From: CBDATA01 sp965202845
Lineage (GTDB): Bacteria > Acidobacteriota > Vicinamibacteria > Marinacidobacterales > Marinacidobacteraceae
DNA: 64,000 nt
Assembly (NCBI GenBank): GCA_965202845.1
Contig: OZ241856.1
Span: 1,488,001-1,552,000 of the forward strand
Direction of reading: 5' to 3'
Part shown: piece by piece, positions 43,986-53,389 of the stretch
Layout of the letters: each line of letters begins with the position of its first letter
Position numbering within the stretch: position 1 is the stretch's first letter
Translations under genes and position numbers: made by a program
The notes under the pieces: model-generated
Told to the model about the DNA's origin: nothing
The model's input: the letters and a program-made list of their open reading frames with translations, nothing else
Databases searched by the model: none

Positions 43986-45112
43986 GGGGAAATCACCGGT
44001 GGGGCCGGGCGTTTGCGGCGACCCGGACGAACGTAGAAGGGAGTCTCGACCACTTCGGCGGGAACCGGACGGTCCCGGATCCGCACCTCGAAGGACTGCC
44101 CCGGCTGGTCGGCGCCGGCGGGAAGATAGGCGAGACCGATCCGCTTCTTCAGGAAGGGGGCGAACCCGCCGCTGGTGACCGTACCGAACGATTCGCCGCC
44201 CACGCGGATCGGGTAGCCGTGCCGGGGGATCGCCCGATCCCGGAGCTCGAAGCCGACCAGCCGCCGGGAGACGCCCTGCTCCCGCTGGCGGAGCAGCGCC
44301 TCCCGGCCGATGAAGTCTCCCTTGTCGGGCTTCACGATCCAGCCGAGGTCGGCCTCCTCCACCGTGTGCTCCTCGTCGATGTCCTGACCGTGGAGCGCCA
44401 TCCGGGCTTCGAGGCGGAGGCTGTCCCGGGCGCCGAGCCCGGCGGGGAGGAGTCCGTCATCGGCGCCGGCCTCCAGCAGGCGGCGGGCGACGGCGGCGCC
44501 TTCCTCCGCCGGAACCAGGATCTCGAAACCGTCCTCGCCGGTGTAGCCCATCCGCGCCACCGTAGCCGGAACGCCGGCTACCGCGCCGTCCCGAAAGCGG
44601 TAGTAGCGGATGGCCTCCAGGTCCAGGTCAGTGAGCCGGGCGAGGATCGTCGGGGCGCGGGGCCCCTGGAGCGCGAGGAGCGCATAGTCGTCGCTGCGGT
44701 CCCGCGCCAGGCGGCGAGCGTCCGGGCCGCCCCGGTCCAGGATCCATTCCATATCCCGGGCGGTGTTGGCGGCGTTCGCGATCACGAGGAAAGAGTCCTC
44801 GCCCCGGCGGTAGACCACCAGGTCGTCAAGGAATCCGCCGCGATCGTTGGTGAGCGCCGAGTAGTGCGCCCGGCCCGGGCGGAGTTTCTCGACGTCGTTC
44901 GGGGTCAGGCGCTGGAGGAGCGCGGCGGCGCCCGGCCCCTCCACCGCGATCTGGCCCATGTGGCTCACGTCAAAGAGGCCGCACGCCTGCCGGACGGCGA
45001 GGTGTTCGGCGACCACCCCCGAATACTGCACCGGCATCTCCCACCCCGCGAAGGGAACCAGGCGGGCGCCGAGCTCCCGGTGCAGGGAGTGGAGAGGAGT
45101 CTTCCGGATCAA
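43982..45112 (-). CDS. gcvT: Glycine cleavage system aminomethyltransferase T protein
   Basis: 376 residues from a TTG start (MIRKTPLHSLHRELGARLVP). Folate-binding GcvT features: FAGWEMPVQYSGVVAEHLAVR in short stretches, FDVSHMGQI and NDRGGFLDDLVVYR, and the C-terminal GYPIRVGG and VTSGGFAPFLKKRIGLAYL. It transfers the methylene group to tetrahydrofolate and releases ammonia. First of the gcvT-gcvH-gcvP-nitrilase unit. No glycine riboswitch-like leader fits in the 27 bp before it. Confidence 0.95.
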   Translation of the reverse strand: MIRKTPLHSLHRELGARLVPFAGWEMPVQYSGVVAEHLAVRQACGLFDVSHMGQIAVEGPGAAALLQRLTPNDVEKLRPGRAHYSALTNDRGGFLDDLVVYRRGEDSFLVIANAANTARDMEWILDRGGPDARRLARDRSDDYALLALQGPRAPTILARLTDLDLEAIRYYRFRDGAVAGVPATVARMGYTGEDGFEILVPAEEGAAVARRLLEAGADDGLLPAGLGARDSLRLEARMALHGQDIDEEHTVEEADLGWIVKPDKGDFIGREALLRQREQGVSRRLVGFELRDRAIPRHGYPIRVGGESFGTVTSGGFAPFLKKRIGLAYLPAGADQPGQSFEVRIRDRPVPAEVVETPFYVRPGRRKRPAPPVISP

Positions 45113-45139
45113 GGAAAGCGAAGGAACAGCGGAGGGCGC

Positions 45140-45475
45140 CTACTCCTTGGCCTGGATCGAGGTGACCTTGATGGTGTTGGTGGCCTCGTCGAGGACGCCC
45201 TTGACCACGACTTCGGTGGCCGCGTACTGGAGCGCGGTCTCGGCGTCGATGTCGAGAAGGCGCAGGCTGTCCTCCAGGGCGAGCGCCACGTTGTCACCCC
45301 GGTTCAGGCAGCCGGTGGCGCAGCCCTTGTGGTCGGCGGTTCCGGCGCGGGCGAAGTCCTTGGCGCAGGCTTCGTCGGCGACCCAGCCGGTGAGGGTGAT
45401 CTCCTCGTCGGCGGCAGTAGCGACGAACGCGAACCCGACGAGCAGGATGGTGAGGAGTGCGAGTGCTTTCTTCAT
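45140..45475 (-). CDS. Small secreted protein of unknown function
   Basis: 111 residues with a clear signal peptide (MKKALALLTILLVGFAFVATAA). The mature part contains three Cys within 20 residues (ADEACAKDF, HKGCATGCLNRGD) and later a beta-rich segment (TEVVVKGVLDEATNTIKVTS). The middle region recalls small periplasmic proteins with an ACxxDF/C-x3-C pattern that may bind metal or form disulfides. It precedes gcvT by 27 bp on the same strand. No function assigned. Confidence 0.75.
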   Translation of the reverse strand: MKKALALLTILLVGFAFVATAADEEITLTGWVADEACAKDFARAGTADHKGCATGCLNRGDNVALALEDSLRLLDIDAETALQYAATEVVVKGVLDEATNTIKVTSIQAKE

Positions 45476-45492
45476 GGCAGGGAGATTCTACT

Positions 45493-48400
45493 TCACGCGC
45501 TGCGATCCATCAGCCGGTAGACCGCCGGAATCACCAGCAGCGTGAGCAGGGTGGAAAGCAGCAGCCCGCCGATCACCGCGATCGCCATCGGGGAGCGGAG
45601 CTCGCTGCCCTCTCCCAGCCCCAGCGCCATCGGGAAGAGCCCCAGGACGGTGGTGGCGGTGGTCATCAGGATGGGGCGGAGGCGGATGCGGCCGGCGCGC
45701 TGCAGCGCCTCCAGCTTGGCGACCCCGGCGCGGCGCATGCGGTTGGTGGCGTCCAGCAGCAGGATCGCGTTGTTCACCACGATGCCGGCGAGCATGATGA
45801 CCCCGATCAGCACCACCACGCTCACCGTGACGTCGAAGAGCCAGAGCGCCAGCACCACGCCGACCAGCGAGAACGGGACCGAGAAGAGGATCACGAACGG
45901 GTGGAGCAGCGACTCGAACTGCGACGCCATCACCAGATAGACCATGAAGATGGCCAGCAGGATGGCGAAGCGCATGCTGGCGAACGAGGTGTCCATCTCC
46001 TCCTGCTGGCCTCCCAGACGCCAGTCGAACCCGGCCGGGAGCGTCAGACCGGCCATCGCCGCCTCGATGTCGGCGCCCACCGACGCCATGTCGCGGCCGG
46101 CGATGTTGGCGGTGATGTGGGCGACCCGCTCCCCGTCCGAGCGCCGGATTTCGGCGGGGCCGTTCACTTCCCGGACGTCCGCCACCGCCGCCAGCGGGAT
46201 GGCTTCCGGCGCGCCCTCCGCGATGTTCAGGTTGCGGAGGTCGGCGACGCTGTCCCGGAAGGACTCGCTGGCGCGCAGGCGGATGTCGATGGAGCGGTCC
46301 TCACGCTGGATTTCGGTGGCCACGTCGCCCAGCACCTTGGAGCGGATGAGGTTGCCAAGCTGCCCGACGTTGAACCCCAGATTCGCGATCCGGTCGCGGT
46401 CAAAGCGCACCTGGAGCTCGGGGTTGCCGCCCTCGGTGGAGGACTCGATGTCGGTGAGCCCGGGGATGTCCCGGAGCATCTCCACCGTCTGGTCCGCGAT
46501 CCGGTTCAGCAGCGTCAGGTTGAAGCCCCGGATTTCCAGCTCCACCGGGGTGCGGAAGCTGAACCAGGACGGGCGTCCGAAGAGGAACTGGCGGTCCTCC
46601 TCGGCTTCCAGCACCGGGCGGAGCGCGTCCATCGCGGCGTCCTCCCGGGCGCGGTCGGTGGGCGGATCCAGCGCCACCATCAGCTGACCGATGTTCTCGC
46701 GCAGCTCGCCGGCGATGCCTCCCTGCTGACCGCTGGCGCCGATGGAGGCGTAGACCGTGCGGACGCCGGGAAGCGCCAGGGCCGCCGCCTCGAGGCGCTC
46801 CATCCGGCGGGAGTTCAGGTCCAGGTGGGAGCCGGGCGGCAGCTCGGTGTCCACGAAGAACTCGCCCTGGACAAGCTCCGGCACCAGCTCGGCGCCCAGC
46901 GTGGGGTAGAGCAGGACCGCGCCCCCGAAGAACGAGGCGGCGAGAACCGAAACCCGGATCGGGTGGCGGAGCGCCGCGCCCAGCGCGCCCGGATAGGCGC
47001 GCTCCGCCCCGTTGTAGCCCAGCTTGAAGAGCTTGTCGGGCGCCCAGAGGAGGATGCGGACCGCGAACTGGAGGCCGCGCACCGTGGCGCCCAGCGCCGT
47101 CCAGAAGCCGCTGGCGACGAACCGCGCGATGCGTCCGATCCGACGGCCCAGTCCGGTCTGCAGCGGTTCGGTCTCCGCTTCGGTGCGCCGCCGGAATTCG
47201 CGGGAGGCGAGCATCGGAATCAGGGTCAGCGCCACCAGCAGCGAAACCGCGAGCGAGAAGGTCACGGTGAGCGCCTGGTCCCCGAAGAGCTGGCCGGCGA
47301 TCCCCTCGACGAAGACGATGGGCAAGAACACCGAGACGGTGGTCATGGTGCTGGCGATGACCGCCTGGCCGACCTCGGCGGCGCCGGCGCGGGAGGCCTC
47401 CAGGATCTCCATCCCCTCCTGGCGCTTTCGCTTGATCGCCTCCAGCACCACGATCGAGTTGTCGACCAGCAGGCCGATGCCCAAGGTGATGCCGCCCAGC
47501 GACATGATGTTCAGGGAAACCCCGAACAGGTACATCAGGAAGAAGGTGCCGACCACCGAAATCGGAATCGAGACCCCGATGATCACCGTCGAGCGGAGCT
47601 CGCCGAGAAAGAGGATCAGCACCAGGATGGCGAGGATGCCGCCGTACATCGCGGTGGTCAGGACCTCCGAGACCGACTGACGGATGTAGCGGGACTGGTC
47701 GGTGACCAGCGTCAGCTCCAGCCCCTCGCCGACCTGGGCCAAGCGCTCCTCCAGCTCCTCGACCCGGCGGTGGACCTCGTCGGCGACGGTCACCGTGTTG
47801 GCGCCGCCCTCCTTGTAGATGGCGATCTCGACCGCTTCCCGGCCGTCGATGCGGGTGATGATCTCCCGCTCCCTGGCGCCCCGGCGGATGGTCGCCACGT
47901 CCTTCAGCCGGATGGAGGCGCGCTCGGCGTCCACCACGATGTCGCGCATGTCCTCGGGGCGCTCGAATTCGTTGATGGTGCGCACCAGGTATTCGGTGCC
48001 ACCGTCCAGCAGCTGCCCGGCGGTCAGGTTGACGTTCTCCTGCCCCAGGCGACTCACCACCGAGGCGGTGGAAAGTCCCAGGCTGGCGATCTTCCGCTCG
48101 TCCAGCTCGACGTGGATTTCCTCCTCGAGGCCGCCGCTGGTGAGGGCGGCCGCCACTCCCTCGGCGCGTTCCAGGTTGCGCTGGATCTCCTGTTCGGCGA
48201 TCAGGCGGAGGCGCACCAGGTCCTCGTCGCCGGTGAGTCCGTAGCGCAGGATCGGATCCAGCGAGGGATCGAAGCGCAGCAGCGTCGGGCGGGGGGCGTC
48301 CAGCGGGAGGCGCACCACGTCGAGGCGCTCGCGCACGTCCAGCGCCGCGATGTCCATGTCGGTTCCCCAGCCGAATTCGAGGGTGACCTCGCTGCGGTCC

Positions 48401-48657
48401 GGGCGGGAGGAGGACACCACCCGCACCACGTTGTTCACCACCCCCACCGCGTTCTCGATCGGCTTGGTGATCAGGTTCTCGATTTCGCTGGGCGCGGCGC
48501 CCTCGTAGTCGGTGCGGACGTTCAGCGAGGGGTAGGTGATGTCGGGGAGCAGATCCACGGCGAGGCGCCCGAACCCCACGTAGCCGAAGACGATGATGGC
48601 GATGAACAGCACCAGCACCGTGACCGGCCGGCGGATCGAGAAATCGATGATGCGCAC
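45493..48657 (-). CDS. RND efflux transporter, HAE1/AcrB-like (pump 1)
   Basis: 1054 residues with the RND layout: TM1 (PVTVLVLFIAIIVFGYVGF), a first porter domain, TM2-6, a second porter domain and TM8-12. TM4 reads GIGLLVDNSIVVLEAI, keeping one of the two AcrB aspartates and replacing the second with Asn; TM10 reads GIVVNNAILLLDATN, without the AcrB lysine. Both variants are common in HAE1 relatives. It lies 9 bp after the adaptor gene and should export hydrophobic compounds or drugs by proton exchange together with an outer-membrane channel not encoded here. Confidence 0.9.
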   Translation of the reverse strand: MRIIDFSIRRPVTVLVLFIAIIVFGYVGFGRLAVDLLPDITYPSLNVRTDYEGAAPSEIENLITKPIENAVGVVNNVVRVVSSSRPDRSEVTLEFGWGTDMDIAALDVRERLDVVRLPLDAPRPTLLRFDPSLDPILRYGLTGDEDLVRLRLIAEQEIQRNLERAEGVAAALTSGGLEEEIHVELDERKIASLGLSTASVVSRLGQENVNLTAGQLLDGGTEYLVRTINEFERPEDMRDIVVDAERASIRLKDVATIRRGAREREIITRIDGREAVEIAIYKEGGANTVTVADEVHRRVEELEERLAQVGEGLELTLVTDQSRYIRQSVSEVLTTAMYGGILAILVLILFLGELRSTVIIGVSIPISVVGTFFLMYLFGVSLNIMSLGGITLGIGLLVDNSIVVLEAIKRKRQEGMEILEASRAGAAEVGQAVIASTMTTVSVFLPIVFVEGIAGQLFGDQALTVTFSLAVSLLVALTLIPMLASREFRRRTEAETEPLQTGLGRRIGRIARFVASGFWTALGATVRGLQFAVRILLWAPDKLFKLGYNGAERAYPGALGAALRHPIRVSVLAASFFGGAVLLYPTLGAELVPELVQGEFFVDTELPPGSHLDLNSRRMERLEAAALALPGVRTVYASIGASGQQGGIAGELRENIGQLMVALDPPTDRAREDAAMDALRPVLEAEEDRQFLFGRPSWFSFRTPVELEIRGFNLTLLNRIADQTVEMLRDIPGLTDIESSTEGGNPELQVRFDRDRIANLGFNVGQLGNLIRSKVLGDVATEIQREDRSIDIRLRASESFRDSVADLRNLNIAEGAPEAIPLAAVADVREVNGPAEIRRSDGERVAHITANIAGRDMASVGADIEAAMAGLTLPAGFDWRLGGQQEEMDTSFASMRFAILLAIFMVYLVMASQFESLLHPFVILFSVPFSLVGVVLALWLFDVTVSVVVLIGVIMLAGIVVNNAILLLDATNRMRRAGVAKLEALQRAGRIRLRPILMTTATTVLGLFPMALGLGEGSELRSPMAIAVIGGLLLSTLLTLLVIPAVYRLMDRSA

Positions 48658-48666
48658 AGGATGGGG

Positions 48667-50067
48667 TCAGCGGGGGGACTGGCGCCGCTGCATCCTGTCC
48701 ATGAACTCCTCGATCTGCTCGTCGCTGAGGCCGCGCTCCCGCAGCCGTTCGCGCGCCTGCCGGAGCTCCTCTTCGGTGGCGCCCTCGAGCGATTCCGGCG
48801 TGATGGCGGCGCTGGCGTCAAGGAAAGCGAGGCGGCGGCGAATCTGCTCCTCGGTCATGCCCCGGTCGCGGAGGCGCTGGATTTCGGCGATGCGCTCGTC
48901 CGGGGACATCGGCGCCCTGGCGGTATCGGTCGTCGCTCGCCGCCGGGGGCGCTCCGGCGGCGGAGGCGGGGGCGGTTCGGCTGCGGCTGTTTCCCCGGAG
49001 CCCGGGCCCGCCAGGATCTGAACCGGGGTGGCGTCGGTGAGGCCGTCCTGCCCGATCACGATGACCCGGTCGCCGGCGCGCAGTCCTTCGGTCACCTCCA
49101 CCAGATCCTCGTCGTCGTAGCCCAGGGTCACCTGGCGGCGGACCGCGAGACCGTTCTCGACCACGAAGACGGTGTCGGCGAGGCTTTCCAGCGAGAGAGC
49201 GCGGCGCGGCATGAGCAGCGCGTTCTCGCGGACGTCGGTCACCAGCCGCACGTTCGCGAACATGCCGGGGCTGAGCCGCCGCTCGCGGTCCACCTCCAGG
49301 GTCACCCGGACCGTCCCGGTCGCCGGGTCCACCACCGGGCTGACCCGGAGCACCCGGCCCCGGAATTCCTCGTCGGGGTACGCCTCCACTTCGATGCGGG
49401 CGGCCTGCCCCGGCGCCACCCGGGTCATGTCGCGTTCGGGCACCGCGATGTGGCAGAGCAGCGGGTCGAAGTCGGAGATGCGGAAGAGGCGCTGGCCGGC
49501 GGTGACCGTCTCGCCGAACTTGATGGCGCGCTCGATGATGAGGCCGTCGAAGGGCGCCTCGATCTGCGTCCAGGAGTACTGGATCTGGTTGCCCTGGAGC
49601 TGGGCGCGGGCGGACTCGAACGCCGAGAGCGCGCTGTCGTACACCTCCTGGCTCACCACCTGCTGCTCGAACGAGGCCTCGGCCCGTTTCCAGGCGACCT
49701 CCGCCTGCTCCAGGGCGACCCGGGCGATCTCCACCTGGGCGCGCGCCTCGGTGTCGTCGATCCGGGCGATCGGCTCGCCAGCCCGAACCATCTCCCCCTC
49801 CTCGGTGAGGATTTCGGTGATCGGGCCGCCGATGCGCGCCACGATGTCCACCTCGCGCTCCGCCTCCAGAGCGCCGTTGGTCTCGATGAAGGCGGCGATC
49901 GGGCCGGTGGCGATTTCGACGACCTCCACCGGGACCGCGGCGCTGCGGCCTCCTCCGGGGGGGCCTCCTCCCGGGCGGCCTTTCGCCGGCGGGGCGTCGC
50001 CGCCGCCGCATCCGGCCAGCGCGACGAGGAGGGGAAGGAAGCGAAGGGGATGGGACATGCGAGTCAT
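48667..50067 (-). CDS. RND periplasmic adaptor lipoprotein with helical C-terminal extension
   Basis: 466 residues; an internal Met four residues later (MSHPLRFLPLLVALAGCGGG) is an alternative start. The lipobox is LAGC, then a Gly/Pro linker. Barrel-sandwich halves (IGGPITEILTEEGEMVRAGEPIA and ISDFDPLLC) flank a coiled-coil hairpin (about 105-150); the membrane-proximal domain extends to about residue 360. About 100 extra residues follow: a Pro-rich linker and charged helices with two repeats of the form RLRDRGMTEEQIRRRL and RLRERGLSDEQIEEFM. It sits between two pump genes and overlaps pump 2 by 4 bp, so it probably serves both. Confidence 0.88.
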   Translation of the reverse strand: MTRMSHPLRFLPLLVALAGCGGGDAPPAKGRPGGGPPGGGRSAAVPVEVVEIATGPIAAFIETNGALEAEREVDIVARIGGPITEILTEEGEMVRAGEPIARIDDTEARAQVEIARVALEQAEVAWKRAEASFEQQVVSQEVYDSALSAFESARAQLQGNQIQYSWTQIEAPFDGLIIERAIKFGETVTAGQRLFRISDFDPLLCHIAVPERDMTRVAPGQAARIEVEAYPDEEFRGRVLRVSPVVDPATGTVRVTLEVDRERRLSPGMFANVRLVTDVRENALLMPRRALSLESLADTVFVVENGLAVRRQVTLGYDDEDLVEVTEGLRAGDRVIVIGQDGLTDATPVQILAGPGSGETAAAEPPPPPPPERPRRRATTDTARAPMSPDERIAEIQRLRDRGMTEEQIRRRLAFLDASAAITPESLEGATEEELRQARERLRERGLSDEQIEEFMDRMQRRQSPR

Positions 50068-53000
50068 CGGGCCTCGGCGGCGACGGCGGCGGGTTCCGGC
50101 GCGGCCTGCTGGGAGGCGAACGGCCAGAACATGTTCTTGAAGTCATCCGCCACCGCGTAGATCGTCGGGACGAGCAGCAGGGTCAGGAAGGTGGAGGTCG
50201 GGAGTCCGCCGGCCAGCACCAGGCCGATGGGCGCCCAGTTGCCGGCGCGGCCGTCGGCGCTTCCGAACAGACCGGGCAGGAAGTAGGGCGCCGCCAGCGG
50301 GAGCAGGCCGCAGAAGGTGGTGAGCGCGGTCATCAGCACCGGGCGCAATCGGTGCTCGCTGCCGGCCACCAGCGCCTCGTTCCGGGACATCCCGCGTTTT
50401 CGCAGCGCGTTCACGTGGGCGATGAGCACGATCGCGTTGTTGACCACGATTCCGGCGAGCAGCACCAGCCCCAGCATCGCGGTGTTTCCCAAGGTCTGGC
50501 CGGTCAGCTTGAGGGTCAGTCCCACCCCGATGAAGGAGAACGGCACCGCGAACATGATCACCGCCGGGTGCAGGAAGCTCTCGAAGAGGGCGACCATGAT
50601 CAGGTAGATCAGCAGCAGGGCGAAGGCGAAGGCGAATCCGACCGCGGAGAAGTCGGATTGACCCATCCGGCTGAAGCGGTCGAAGCTCCACTCGTAGCCC
50701 GGCGGCAGCGGGACGTCGGCCAGAATCTCCCGCACGTCGTCCATGAGCCGGAAGGACGCCCCCGGCGTCGAGGTGTTGGCCGAAATGGAGAGCTTGGGAC
50801 GGCGATCCTCGCGCTCGATGCTGCGGGCGCCGCGGGCCAGGTCGAAATCGGCCATCGCCCCGATCGGGATCTCGAGGCCGGCGGCGAAGACCGGCATCGA
50901 GTCGAGCTGGGTCATCCGCTCCCGCTCCGATTCGGGGTACTGCACCACGACGTCGACTTCGCGTTCGTCGCTTTCGATGTACCCGACCGGACGTGAGGTG
51001 AGCGCGCTGCGGACGCTCTGCGCCACCGCGTCCGTGGAGATACCGGTCTGGAGCGCCCGCACCGGGTCCACCCGGACGTGAACCTCCTCGGAGCCGCTCT
51101 CCAGCGAGGTGTCCACATCCTGAACGAAGGGCAGCCGCCGCAGTCGCTCCACCACCCGGCCGGAGACCAGCTCCAGCACCTTGATGTCGTCGCCCTTCAA
51201 GTCGATGTTGATCCCGGTGCCGCGTCCGGGGCCGCGCCCCCGGCTCTGCGCGATCCGGAACGTCACGCCGGGGACGACCGGCAGCATGGCGCGGATGTCG
51301 GCGGTGATCTCCTGGACGGTGCGGGTGGATTCCGCCTCGTCCTTCAGGTACAACTCGAAGCGGCGACCTCCCCGGCCGAAGCCGCCCCGGGAGCGTCCGC
51401 CGCTGCGGCCGTATTCGTGGAGCACGTCGGCGATCTCGAGCTCCTCGCGCCGCTCGTCGATCCGGTCCGCGAGGTCCTCCATGACCGTCCGGGTCTCGTC
51501 GAGCGTGTAGTTCCGGGGGACGTCCACGTTGATGGTGACCTCGCGCTCGGGGGTGTCGGTGAAGCCGGAGCGCTCGATGCCCTGGTACAGCCAGAAGGCG
51601 ACGCCCATCAGCGCGCTCGCCACCAGCAGCGAGACCATCCGGTGGCGGAGGGTGGCGCGGATGACCCGGCCGTGGAGGCGCGCCAGCAGCCGCATCGTCG
51701 GCGAGTAGGCGCGCTTTTCGTTCCGGAGCACCACACCGGCGGTCATCGGCACCACGGTCAGCGCGACCAGCAGCGACGCCACGATCACCACGGTGAGGGT
51801 GAAGCCGAAGTCGGTGAAGAGCCGGAAGAATCCGCCCAGGGTGGAGCCCAGGAAGATGAGCGGGACGAAGACGCACATGGTGGTGGCTGCGCCCGCGACG
51901 ATGGGCATCGTCACCTCCGAGGCGCCGTGGATGGCCGCCTCGCGGGCCGACGCCTTGTGCTCGGTGTAATGCCGGGAGATGGCGTCGATGACCACGATCG
52001 CCGGGTCGGCGAGCATCCCCACCGCCACCATCAACCCGAACAGGCTCATCACATTGAGCGTGGTGTCCACCAGCCCGGCCTCCCGGGACAGGTAGATGAT
52101 CACGAAGGTGGTGATGATGGAGAGCGGGATCGCCACCGCGACCAGCGCGGTGGTGCGCGGCTTCTGGAGGAACAGCAACAGGATCAGCACCGCGAGGCCG
52201 CCGCCGAAGATTCCGGCGAAGGCGAGCTGGGAAAGCCCGTCCCGCACGTCCACCGAGGAATCCATGATGAAGCGCACCGAAATGCCCTCGTGGCGCGGGA
52301 TCGCGGCGATGGCGTCCAGCTCCGACTTCACCGCGTCGGCCACCTGGAGCACGTTGGCGGTGGACGCCTTGTAGATGCTGAAGGTCACCGTCTCCTCGCC
52401 GTTGAGGAAGTCGAAGGAGGTGCGGGTGGGGTAGTCGAACGTCACGTCGGCCACGTCCTCCACCCGGAGGCCGGCGCTCCCGATCGGCGTCTTGCGGATG
52501 TCCTCGGGACGCCGGAACTCGCCCACCGTGCGCACCAGCAGCTCGCGCGGGCCCTCGGGGATCGGCCCGCCGGAGACGTTCACGTTGTCACGGGTCAACG
52601 CCTGCGCCACGTCGCGGACGTCGACGCCGAGCGCCGCCATCCGCTGCGGATCGAGGCTCACCTGGAGCTCGCGGCGGCGGACGCCGCGCACGTCGGCGCT
52701 CGCCACTCCCTCCAGCCGCTCGAGGCGCCGCTGGACCACGTCCTCGCTGAACGCGAAGAGGCGGTCGCGCTCCCAGGGCGCGCCGATCACGAACCGCAGG
52801 ATCGGGATGTCGGTGCTCTGGAAGCGGCGAATCCGAATCCGCTCCACGTCCGCCGGAAGCAGATGGCGGACCCGGTCCACCCGGTCCCGGGCCTCCACCA
52901 TCATCATGTCCATGTCGGCGGTTTCCTCGAACTCGACGCTGACGTTGCCGCCGCTGGCGCGGGCGGTGGCGGTGAGGGTGGTGATGCCGGGGATCGTTCC

Positions 53001-53237
53001 CAGGCTCTCCTCGAGCGGCCGGACGATGAGCCGTTCGGTCTCCTCCGGCGAGCTGGATTCGTAGTTCGCCTCCACCCAGAGACTGTTGGACCCGAAGGAC
53101 GGGAGGAATTCGAGCGGGAGCCGGGTCAGCGAGACGTAGCCCAGCACCACCACGCCGATGGCGACCATGCTGATGGTCACCCGCCGGTCCACCGCGAAGC
53201 GGGCGAGCGGGCTCCCCTTGTGAAGTGGCGACTTCAT
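50064..53237 (-). CDS. RND efflux transporter, HAE1-like (pump 2)
   Basis: 1057 residues with the complete RND topology: TM1 (RVTISMVAIGVVVLGYVSLTR), two large periplasmic porter domains and 12 helices. TM4 reads VAVGMLADPAIVVIDAI: the second of the paired aspartates of AcrB is Pro here. TM10 reads LAGIVVNNAIVLIAHVN. A Gly/Arg-rich stretch (GRSGGRSRGGFGRGGRR) sits in the second porter domain. First gene of a three-gene operon (pump 2, adaptor, pump 1), an arrangement also seen in heteromeric MdtABC-type systems. Heteromer formation is inference. Confidence 0.9.
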   Translation of the reverse strand: MKSPLHKGSPLARFAVDRRVTISMVAIGVVVLGYVSLTRLPLEFLPSFGSNSLWVEANYESSSPEETERLIVRPLEESLGTIPGITTLTATARASGGNVSVEFEETADMDMMMVEARDRVDRVRHLLPADVERIRIRRFQSTDIPILRFVIGAPWERDRLFAFSEDVVQRRLERLEGVASADVRGVRRRELQVSLDPQRMAALGVDVRDVAQALTRDNVNVSGGPIPEGPRELLVRTVGEFRRPEDIRKTPIGSAGLRVEDVADVTFDYPTRTSFDFLNGEETVTFSIYKASTANVLQVADAVKSELDAIAAIPRHEGISVRFIMDSSVDVRDGLSQLAFAGIFGGGLAVLILLLFLQKPRTTALVAVAIPLSIITTFVIIYLSREAGLVDTTLNVMSLFGLMVAVGMLADPAIVVIDAISRHYTEHKASAREAAIHGASEVTMPIVAGAATTMCVFVPLIFLGSTLGGFFRLFTDFGFTLTVVIVASLLVALTVVPMTAGVVLRNEKRAYSPTMRLLARLHGRVIRATLRHRMVSLLVASALMGVAFWLYQGIERSGFTDTPEREVTINVDVPRNYTLDETRTVMEDLADRIDERREELEIADVLHEYGRSGGRSRGGFGRGGRRFELYLKDEAESTRTVQEITADIRAMLPVVPGVTFRIAQSRGRGPGRGTGINIDLKGDDIKVLELVSGRVVERLRRLPFVQDVDTSLESGSEEVHVRVDPVRALQTGISTDAVAQSVRSALTSRPVGYIESDEREVDVVVQYPESERERMTQLDSMPVFAAGLEIPIGAMADFDLARGARSIEREDRRPKLSISANTSTPGASFRLMDDVREILADVPLPPGYEWSFDRFSRMGQSDFSAVGFAFAFALLLIYLIMVALFESFLHPAVIMFAVPFSFIGVGLTLKLTGQTLGNTAMLGLVLLAGIVVNNAIVLIAHVNALRKRGMSRNEALVAGSEHRLRPVLMTALTTFCGLLPLAAPYFLPGLFGSADGRAGNWAPIGLVLAGGLPTSTFLTLLLVPTIYAVADDFKNMFWPFASQQAAPEPAAVAAEAR

Positions 53238-53389
53238 GTTCTTTCCTCCCGGCGGTGGACGTTGGCGAAATCGGCACCGAGGATCGGACGCATCACGAAA
53301 GACAATGGCTTGTGAGTGGTTCGCCCCTATTATGACTTGCGGGCGCGTCGGGCGCGTTTCCGCGCATCCCGGGTACAGTGCCCCCCGTC

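Noticed and set aside
40629..44036. Plus-strand open frame of 1135 codons opposite the glycine cleavage genes
   Set aside because: Antisense shadow of gcvP and gcvH, which carry all family motifs.
45113..45139. Glycine riboswitch before gcvT
   Set aside because: Only 27 bp separate gcvT from the upstream gene, far too short for a glycine aptamer.
45457..50160. Plus-strand open frame of 1567 codons opposite the RND operon
   Set aside because: It consists of antisense His/Gln/Asp-rich sequence with no recognisable domain; the opposite strand holds an RND pump and its adaptor.
53238..53389. Divergent promoter between the efflux operon and the PLP enzyme
   Set aside because: An AT-rich patch (CCTATTATGACT) could give -10 elements on either strand, but no -35 at a suitable distance was convincing, so it is not listed as a feature.
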